In this document: positions 56,716 to 64,000 of the stretch, piece by piece
Layout of the letters: each line of letters starts with the position of its first letter
Numbering within the stretch: the first letter of the stretch is position 1
Assembly: GCA_011037195.1 (NCBI GenBank)
Contig: JAAEAF010001967.1
Span: 186,001-250,000 of the forward strand
Length of the DNA stretch: 64,000 nt
Source of the DNA: Triatoma infestans
Taxonomy: Eukaryota; Arthropoda; Insecta; Hemiptera; Reduviidae
Direction: 5' to 3'
Notes under the pieces: generated by a model
Told to the model about the DNA's origin: nothing
Databases searched by the model: none
Seen by the model: only the letters and a program-made list of their open reading frames with translations
Program-made: the position numbers and the translations under genes

Positions 56716-58452
56716 TAATAAAACTAAATGGCATAGGACAGAATTAAACGACGGTGAGAACCGAGGAATGCTTATCTTTTACAATGCCTCCCAAATAAGA
56801 TGTTTTAAAGTTTAAATTGTTTTTATTTCATTTAATTATATGATTGCAACAATTCATATACTTAATAAAAATTTGCTATATCAGGGATCAATTCTAGGAA
56901 ATTATTTGAAGCCTTATTCTAATTGTTAGTGAACTTTCTTGGTGGTGGTGGAAGAAAAGAACTGTATAGATCATTATCTGGCTGATGCATCATGATATTT
57001 TATTTGCAGACACAGCCAAGGACATCCTGGAAATAGTAATTATTTTTATTAAAATTCATATCGTGTCAAAAATATATCTTGTTCATGATTGACTTTAGAA
57101 TAGAATATTTCACTAGAAGGCTTGAACGTTCAAGGACAAAAATATAATCATTCATAAAAATTAAAAAAAAACAAAATTTGTGAAGTGATATTTAAAATTG
57201 AAAAATATATAATATATATATTATAATATATTAATTTGCCTAATCACCATGATTTTACCAGAAGTATCAAGAATAGGGGAAATTATATCAGGTTATTAAA
57301 TTCAATTTAAAATTTTCTAATAAGAAAATTCTTGAAAAAGATATCTTTTCCAAACATTTTGAGATGACTTTTCTATGAAATTTTCCACCGCTTTGTCATC
57401 ATCGTCATCATATTAATTTTCTATGAAGTAAACAAATGAAATAAGAGCCTTTCTTTTCTAAATTATTTTTTTATAACCAATAAAATTAGGAATATATATT
57501 ATATGTATATTCTTAATTTTTTTAACATCAGGCAGTATAAAACTTTTACTAATATTTTTCTTTATTCATTTATTTTATTTTATTTTTTATAGTAGTAAGA
57601 AAAATGAAAAATTATGTATGCGTTATTTTTATTATTTTTTTTATTTTAATGGTAATAATTTTCAAGAACTTTGATAACTTATTGTAGTAAAGCCAGCCAA
57701 TATTTATTTCTCACACAGACGCAATCCCTCTTCCTCTTACAAGTTGTGACAAAAGAATATACAGCAAATTATAGGGTTCCATAAACACTAAATAAATATC
57801 TTACCATTAAATTAGTTTTAATGATGTTAACAAATAAAATAAATTTGAAAATCTGCACAAATTATTGGAAACATAGTGAGTGTGAAACAATTATGGTTGG
57901 AGTATTGTGATAGTCTATTCAAATTTTTTAAAATTAAATAAAAATGTATTTCCTTTTGTAAAAAAAAAAAAAAAAAAAATGTATAATACGACTGAACTAT
58001 GCGACGACACCTACATACCCAAGAAAAGTGTTTTCAAATGTTCCCGTTCTGGAACTTAAAGAAACTCAATCCAGATTAAATTGAGAGTTTACCCACCGTT
58101 TACACCGTTGGAATAAAATAAAAGAAACTCGCTCTTTATTCGATACAAATTTTGCCAATAAAATTGTCTTTATTATGACCAATAAAATTGTCATTAAAAT
58201 GTTAGGATTTGTTATGATTAGGTATGTGTGTTAGGATTTTGCTTAATCTACGAATTCAGAAACTTTATTACAATAAAAAATGAAAAAAAAAAAACACTGA
58301 CCATATTTTTGTGATTGTTGAAAAGCTATATGAAATTGCCTGAAAATATTTACCTCTCTTCAGCCCTGAAAATATAATTTATATATATTTATCAATATTG
58401 CTTCTATAGTCTGAGAATTTGTTTGGGGGGGGGGGGGGATAATATATGCTAA
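56716..58452. other. Unassigned AT-rich region
   Basis: No supported gene or named repeat. Poly-A at 57960-57979. Confidence 0.35.
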
Positions 58453-58807
58453 AGTAAAACATTAGAGATTCCTAAGCCTTTGGAAAAGACAACGAGAGTT
58501 TGGCTGAACGATTTTTTTTTTGTCCAAACTGCATAGAGTTTCTTTAGGATTGCTGCTAGTCTTAGCAAATCATTCTGAAAACTGGTATTCAAATCGTCAG
58601 GCCTTAAAATTACAGTGAGATGTTTGTACCGCCAGAGGAGTTATTAAAGAAAAAAAATACTTTCTTGCTCTACGTTTAAGCAGCATTTGAAGAAGGGCAC
58701 CATCAATGGTACCCGAAACGTAGAACAAGAAAGAATTTTTTTTTCTTTAAAAACTCCTCTGCCGTACAAACATCTCATTCAGAAAACTTTTTCTCTAATG
58801 TTTTACT
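58453..58807. repeat. Foldback element, nested inverted repeats
   Basis: Inner palindrome 58617-58776: 'GAGATGTTTGTACCGCCAGA' pairs with the inverse ending 58776, and the arms continue through 'GGAGTT-TTAAAGAAAAAAAA', 'TTTCTTG-TCTACGTTT'. The loop carries 'TTGAAGAAGGGCACCAT', 'CA', 'ATGGTACCCGAAACGTAG'. Outer match: AGTAAAACATTAGAGA (58453-58468) pairs with the inverse at 58792-58807. No coding capacity. The loop has a hammerhead-like layout (GAAGA, strong stem, CGAAAC). Confidence 0.7.
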
Positions 58808-59559
58808 AAGGATCCAGTTTCCACGATTGCGGAAGCCTATATCAGTATTATGTTATGGCTTGTGATTATCCATATTCTTATATATTTTCTTAAAATTAAA
58901 AACAAAAAACTCATTTATATTGTATATTGTTTCATTCATTTCCATTTGATTATAGACTATTATGGGAGTAGGGAGAACTTCAAGAAATATGGTGTATTAT
59001 GGTATCTACAGAGCAACAGTATTAAAATGAAGATGAACTGTTAATGATTCGGATAAGGTGATAAGATTGACCATAAAAATCTGCAACAATGTGTCATAAC
59101 ATACTTAGTCATAAGTAAGTGATAAGTAGCTAATTAGGAAAATAATTTTGCGACTGGTTAAGATAAAATGATTTTTATGACTTTAAGCAGCATTAAAGTG
59201 CTCATGTATCAGTTGCCGTAAAAGCCTGAAAATCGGTCAATCCTAGCGTTTACAATAGTGATCTGATAAAAGTTCAAAAAAAGCTAGTAAGAGCTTCCAT
59301 TTCGGGCTTTTACCAAATCACAACAGTAATGCCATCTTTTATATGCTTAGTAGTTTACTAGAGAAAAATATTGAATTTCGTCTCAATTTCGTTTAATTTC
59401 CTATTCCATTTATGCAGTTTATAAATAAACTATGGTAAATAAAAATATAGACCCAGAACAACAGTTGAATATTTTAAAACTTACAATGTTAATCCTTCCT
59501 GTAACGTATATTGTTTAAGCTTAATAATAAGGTTCAATAAATGCATTTTACAGAATTTC
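58808..59559. other. Unassigned AT-rich region
   Basis: No supported gene. The short + strand frame 58850-59044 is AT-biased, with no domain. Confidence 0.35.
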
Positions 59560-60800
59560 AAATTGAAGAAAATTACTTAACTGGAATTTTTCCAAAAACG
59601 ACTTCAACAATTTTCTTTAAACTTGGAATGCAAATTGTGTTTTTATAAATGTATTAATATTATTGAAGGAAGGGGAGGGCTAAACCCTACGCTATCCAAA
59701 GCCTCCCTGGACTCATATAGCTACCCCTAAAGAATAACAACTACTGGGTCTGGAACAAAAGTCCAGGCCCAGGTTTTACCCATCTTAGTTTCACCACAGG
59801 CCGAACAAATCGGACCAAAACCTTAAAAGGACATAACTTAAGATCCTCTACCGATATCCTATTCCGGCCGAAGGTCCTAAACCTAATCTCGTCACAGCCC
59901 AAACAATCCATCATTAGATGCATGGGTGTTTCCTCCTCCGTCTCACAAACTCTACAAAAGGGGTCAGGCATGAGTCCCAGAGATGTCTCCTTAAGCCTGA
60001 GAGAGGTCCGTGAAAGACATCGGATCCCGTTACTCAAAGTTCCGTCCGGACCCCCAATGAGCATTTCAGTCTGCCGACAACCCATAAGGATGAGTGCTGC
60101 GAGGTCATCCACGGTCTGGAAGCCTGACAAACATGTGCCAGAAGACACACCAACGGCTGGCTCGGGACCAATGAAAGGGAGAGAGGCGCTTAATTTGGCA
60201 AACCTATCCACCTCCTCATTCCCAAAGATTCCCATATGACCTGGAACCCAGAACAGAAGCACATCCTTCAATGAAGAAAGATCTTCCAGTCTTTTAGAAC
60301 ATTCCAACACCAATCTGGAAGGGAAGACACATGAGCTGAGCGCCTTTAACGCAGACTGGCTGTCTGAGAAGATACAAACACCTTTTAAATTAGTGTTACG
60401 CACCCTCTCATCCAAAATACAACAAAGAATTGCATAAACTTCAGCCGGGAAAACGGTGGCTCACTCACCAAGAGGCGTCTCAAAATAGACGGCAACCCCA
60501 GACCTACCATCCATCCTGGAACCGTCCGTGTAGCATCGGAGATAATTCTCAGGAATCACCCCAGACGGGCCCTAGAAGGCACCCTAACCCTGTAGGAATG
60601 ACCAAAGACAAAAGTCTTCAACATGCTATCAGAAGGGAAACCTGTAATGCGAATCCTTAAAAGCATCTCGCGATAAATGCTAGAATTACCATATCTCTTA
60701 CCCTCCCAAAAACCTGCGTGTTTATTTTTATAAATGTATTACTTTTATTTGAAACTGATTCCCCAGAAAGTTTAATGTTATATTGGTTCTGTGATATTAG
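59560..60800 (+). repeat. HL-related host copy split by a LINE
   Basis: Left part: 'CTTAACTGGAATTTTTCCAA', 'CGACTTCAACAATTTTCTTT', 'AAACTTGGAATGCAAATTG'. Right part from 60725: 'TTACTTTTATTTGAAACTGA', 'TTCCCCAGAAAG'. Joined at the duplicated 17 bp these run in inverted HL order, but divergence is high. The - orientation of HL is therefore more likely than +; strand is uncertain. Confidence 0.55.
59657..60724 (-). mobile_element. 5'-truncated LINE with near-complete RNase H
   Basis: Flanked by a perfect 17-bp duplication TTTTTATAAATGTATTA (59640-59656, 60725-60741). On the - strand one frame runs from about 60570 to 59741 with a single TGA at 60463-60461. It has 'RCYTDGSRMDG' (first acid, D), 'FPAEVYAILC' (E), 'IFSDSQSALKAL' (D), 'LFWVPGHMGIFGNEEVDRFA' (last D) and 'FCRVCETEEETPMHLMMDC' (C-x2-C-x-E-E-E-T...C knuckle). 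All four catalytic RNase H acids are present. Upstream of ~60570 the frame breaks, with only a short RT-end remnant to ~60715. The jockey/R1-like group is inferred; it is the best-preserved LINE here. Confidence 0.9.
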
Positions 60801-61749
60801 GTTTGCGTAAATACTGTCTCATTAGGAGCGCTGTCTAGTGCCTAAATAGAGATTTGACTGAAAACAAACATTAATATGATTAAAAAAATTGCTTAATTTG
60901 TTAGGAAGAAAGTTTAATTTGTCATGAGTAAATTTCCACTACATGAAGTTATCGAAAAATTGATGCTGTTAATTTAAAAAAAAAGTAGGTTTAACCTATG
61001 ATTGTAGGAAATTACTGTTTTGTGTGTTAAAAAGTCGTTGCAAATTGGCGTCATCAACGAAAAAAGTTACATGTAACAGAAATGTTCAGAGACCGCTGTT
61101 AAATCGTGAACAATTTTTTAAAGTTAATTGTTTTTAAAATTAATCCTGATCTAGGACTTTTTGCCTTTCAAAATTCTTTTCTATCATATCTCTGCAAATA
61201 CATATGTAGTTTCAGTATGCTGAGTGAACTTGTGTCTATCTGTTTTATAAAAACTACTTATTCTCAAAATTTAAATTACTGATTACTGATATGTTTATTT
61301 TTCATCTTTCTAGGCGTATTTTATGGCAGACTGGATGATAGACTGTTAATGAGATGTAAATATTAACCCAATGAAAATTTATGTCAGTATGCAACTCTGC
61401 TGCGACTCTTTTTTCAAGTGAATATGCTGCAGGCTACAGCACCGCTTTCTTGTGGTAACCTATGGTTTGCTATAAATAACCTAACCAACTTTCAAATCGT
61501 TGATAATTTCTGGGCAGGATTTCATTTATTATTAACATTAATTAATTAATAAGATTAATTATTATAAATAATCGATTTAATCATTTATCATTCAAAGTTG
61601 ATTGACAAATAAACATAAACACTCATATTAATGTAACAATGGCTATCTAAAAATGATCTTTCATTGTCTTTTAATGATTAAAAAAAAAAATCTTATAATA
61701 AAAGAGTAGTAAAGAGTTGACAAATTACTGTAAGTTATCTGTAAGTATC
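60801..61749. other. Unassigned AT-rich region
   Basis: No supported gene or named repeat. Confidence 0.35.
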
Positions 61750-61966
61750 GGATTTTATCCGTCGTAGCATGCTTCTTTTTGTTGTTACTGGCGTGGGTTT
61801 TTATTTTTCATCCTTAATGAAAGTCAGAATATGTTTATTATTAAGTCCGTGTAGTAAGTTGAAGTCAGCTCTCTACACGAACATAATAACACGTTCTGAC
61901 GAAAGATGAGTATCCGAAATCGGTCAGGAACAACAGAAAGAAGCATTGTATGATGGATAAAATTCC
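61750..61966. repeat. Foldback element with hammerhead-like segment
   Basis: Left arm 'GGATTTTATCCGTCGTAGCA', then 'TGCTTCTTTTTGTTGTT'; right arm is the inverse, ending 'GGATAAAATTCC' (61955-61966). Inside, 61895-61935 reads 'TTCTGACGAAAGATGAG', then 'TATCCGAAATCGGTCAGG', a degenerate CUGAUGA/CGAAA arrangement with a 'GTTCTG...TCAGGAAC'-like outer stem. A partial relative lies at 15993-16140. Confidence 0.65.
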
Positions 61967-62039
61967 AGATGTTATTAAGCATGCGGGTCCAATCCCACAT
62001 TCAACTATCTGTAAAAATGTTAATAATGATATATTCATT

Positions 62040-62440
62040 TTTATTTTCTCTTACTTGGTATACGAGGAAGTAATACGATCACATTATATTTTCGAAATTG
62101 AGTTCTAACCTGCAATACAAGTTTTTGGGATACCCTGAATTCCTGATTATTCTTCACTAAATTGAGTCAACGATAGATATTCTTTTAAACTATGCATCCT
62201 AATTGCCCATATCTTTATTAGCCTCTAACTTTTATTTGTAACATTTAAATAATGTTACCCTAGAAAAATTTATTCTTTGAAAAAAGAACTGCCATTTCAA
62301 GCAAATGTACGTTTCTAACATCTATTTAAAGGTCATTTGGCGTTCCACTGTTTGAAGAAATTCTAATAACTGGGATTGCAGCTTTGCAAGTTGGTTTTTT
62401 GAGTATCTTAGGATTTTTTCGAATACTGTTACGATTTAAA
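62040..62440 (-). repeat. HL-related copy, diverged
   Basis: - strand order: 'TTTTCTCTTACTTGGTATAC' with 'GAGGAAGTAATACGATCACA' (3' end), 'TTTCGAAATTGAGTTCTAAC', 'TCTAACTTTTATTTGTAACA', 'TTTGAAGAAATTCTAATAAC'. No microsatellite; the boundary on the right is approximate. Confidence 0.5.
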
Positions 62441-62476
62441 TTTAACCTTGGAATGTCATACATATAAACCTAAACA

Positions 62477-63377
62477 TATACAGGGTGTCCCAAGATATAT
62501 GGATAACGACTTTTTATCCGAAACTAAGATAGCTAGAAAAAAACTAAAAAATACGTGTCCCCGTAGTTTTTTTTTTTTTAAATCCAAATTTAATTTGCAA
62601 ATTTGTTTTGGTGCTTCCAGAAGCGAGATACAGGCACCAACTTTATTTTTTCCAATTGGGAAGGTGTGGTTTTTATTTAAAAAATAGATTCCTCTATTTT
62701 TTGTAAGAAAAATTTACTTGAACGGTTTTTTTTCTTTGAGCGATTACAAGTTATGAATGAAAACATGATTCTTATAAGAAATTTCAAAATGATAATAATA
62801 TCAGTTTTTTGATTGAATAAGAAGAAAAGTAATACTTTATTATAAATTTTACTCCTTATTAATTACAGGTCTTGCTCTAACTGGCTTCCACCATTAGAGA
62901 TGTATTTCTTTGGTTGTAAGGTACAATTGGCAGGAAAAAGCATGTGTATGCATCTATAATGGTGGAGGCCAGTTCGAGCAAGATCTGTAATTAATGAGGA
63001 GTAAAATTTATAATGAAATAGTACTTTTCTTCTTATTCAATCAAAAAACCGTTATAATATCATTTTGAAATTTCTTTTAGGAATCATATTTTCATTCATA
63101 ACTTGTAAAATATCGCTCAAAGAAATAAACCGTTCAAGTAAATTTTTCTTACAAAAAGTAGAGGAATATATTTCTTAAATAAAAACCACACCTCTCCATT
63201 TGAAAAAATGAAGTTGGTGCCTGTATCTCGCTTCTGGAAGCACCAAAACAAATTTGCAAATTAAATTTGGATTTTTTAACAAACAACTACGGGGGACACG
63301 TATTTTTTAGGTTTTTTCTAGCTATCTTAGTTTCCGATAAAAAGTCGTTATTCAAATACCTTGGGACACCCTGTATA
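62477..63377. mobile_element. Giant foldback element (~426-bp arms)
   Basis: Left end TATACAGGGTGTCCCAAG (62477) and right end CTTGGGACACCCTGTATA (63360-63377) are exact inverses. The arms pair along most of 62477-62902 and 62951-63377: for example 'CGAGATACAGGCACCAAC' / 'GTTGGTGCCTGTATCTCG' and 'GGCTTCCACCATTAGAGATG' / 'CATCTATAATGGTGGAGGCC'. The loop is ~48 bp ('GTTGTAAGGTACAATTGG' is itself partly palindromic). No transposase is present. Insertion at TA is likely. The ACAGGGTGTCCCA ends are seen in many insect non-autonomous elements. The + frame at 62448-62687 is a by-product. Confidence 0.9.
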
Positions 63378-64000
63378 TATAACCTATTAACTGCACATAC
63401 ACAAACCTAGCACTTATATTTGATTTTTATTTTTTAATAGAAAAATTAATTATAGGTGTTCTGTGGTGAGGTCTTTTATCTTTTGAAGTTTTGTAGAGGA
63501 TTGGAAAGGTGCTGAATGGTGGTTGACAATGTATTCATATGCAGTTAGCTCATAAGAATACCAACATAAATAAATCTGGTTATCTGTACAAGCTTTATTT
63601 ATATCTCTTGTCAATAAATCTATCTCAAGCTTATTACACTTTAGTTCAGATTTTAAGTTTGGAAAAAAAAATATGCAATTAGAATTGTAATAATTCTATG
63701 AGTGAATATTTCATCCCAAATTTTCAATTAGAATTCATTAAAGTAGAAAGAATGTTAAATTTAGAAAGAGTGACTGCCAATTATAGCTAGATTAAAAAAA
63801 AAAAGAAAAAAGGTTAGCGTTTTTACAATTGACCTCATTTTGTTCACTAATAAATTACTATAGTCAGACCTAATATTAGTTCAGTTAATAATTGTCTTCC
63901 TTACTTTCTACTAGACAAAATTTTGTGATGATATTTATTTTTCTTTCTATTAAGATTTTTTAAATAATTACTAGTTTATGTATAATTAGTAGTTATTGTT
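63378..64000. other. Unassigned AT-rich region
   Basis: No supported gene or named repeat to the window edge. Confidence 0.35.

Noticed and set aside
59922..60660. Two + strand frames (105 and 76 codons)
   Set aside because: Antisense shadows of the LINE RNase H frame, which has all its catalytic motifs on the - strand.
62448..62687. 79-codon + strand frame
   Set aside because: Lies across the edge and left arm of the giant foldback element; a chance frame.

Overview
This is a 64 kb stretch of AT-rich eukaryotic, non-coding DNA built almost entirely of old, nested mobile elements. The mixture points to an arthropod, most likely an insect: jockey/R1-type LINE fragments with RNase H domains, a mariner transposase, a pogo-like element, tRNA-headed SINEs, gypsy-like solo LTRs, and a foldback element whose ends read TATACAGGGTGTCCC. 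I cannot name the species. I found no intact host gene, rRNA or functional tRNA. The open frames are short; most run through microsatellites or repeats, or are pieces of dead retrotransposons. One interrupted reading frame (28231-28791) does not look like a known transposon and is unidentified.

The dominant component is one repeat family, called HL here. It is about 1 kb long with a 5' end TCTGGTGTGAAACACTCACAC (a small hairpin), two to three internal ~300-bp tandem units anchored on CACTTCCGG, a (CA)n tract, and a 3' end with the palindrome CTCTTACTAGGAGTAAGAG. More than 25 full, partial or variant copies lie on both strands (for example 12085-13092, 23435-24417, 25318-26350, 33183-34143, 38226-39224, 40373-41300, 42735-43977, 48120-49116). 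Hairpin ends, internal tandem units and an internal microsatellite recall non-autonomous Helentron-type elements (HINE/DINE-1); that assignment is inference.

Other elements have inserted into HL copies and one another, often with readable target-site duplications (TSDs): LINE fragments at 10519-11340, 31914-32617 (13-bp TSD) and 59657-60724 (17-bp TSD); a tRNA-derived SINE family at 26351, 36488, 46113 and 46911; LTR family A at 36877, 51265 and 56417; LTR family B at 1064, 19659 and 37116. At 36453-38127 the nesting is three deep: LTR B in LTR A in HL, with a SINE in the same HL copy.

Other regions: dead RNase H or RT pieces at 725-1063, 16390-17125 and 19560-20560; a unit at 29588-31135 joining a tRNA-like head to a LINE 3' end between matching 13-bp flanks; a dead mariner transposase at 44535-45350; a pogo-like element at 49129-49906; nested palindromic elements carrying hammerhead-ribozyme-like motifs at 51601-53204, 58617-58776 and 61750-61966; and a ~900-bp giant hairpin at 62477-63377. 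The sequence shows no operon or coordinated pathway. What the parts share is a history of repeated insertion, inversion and tandem duplication.
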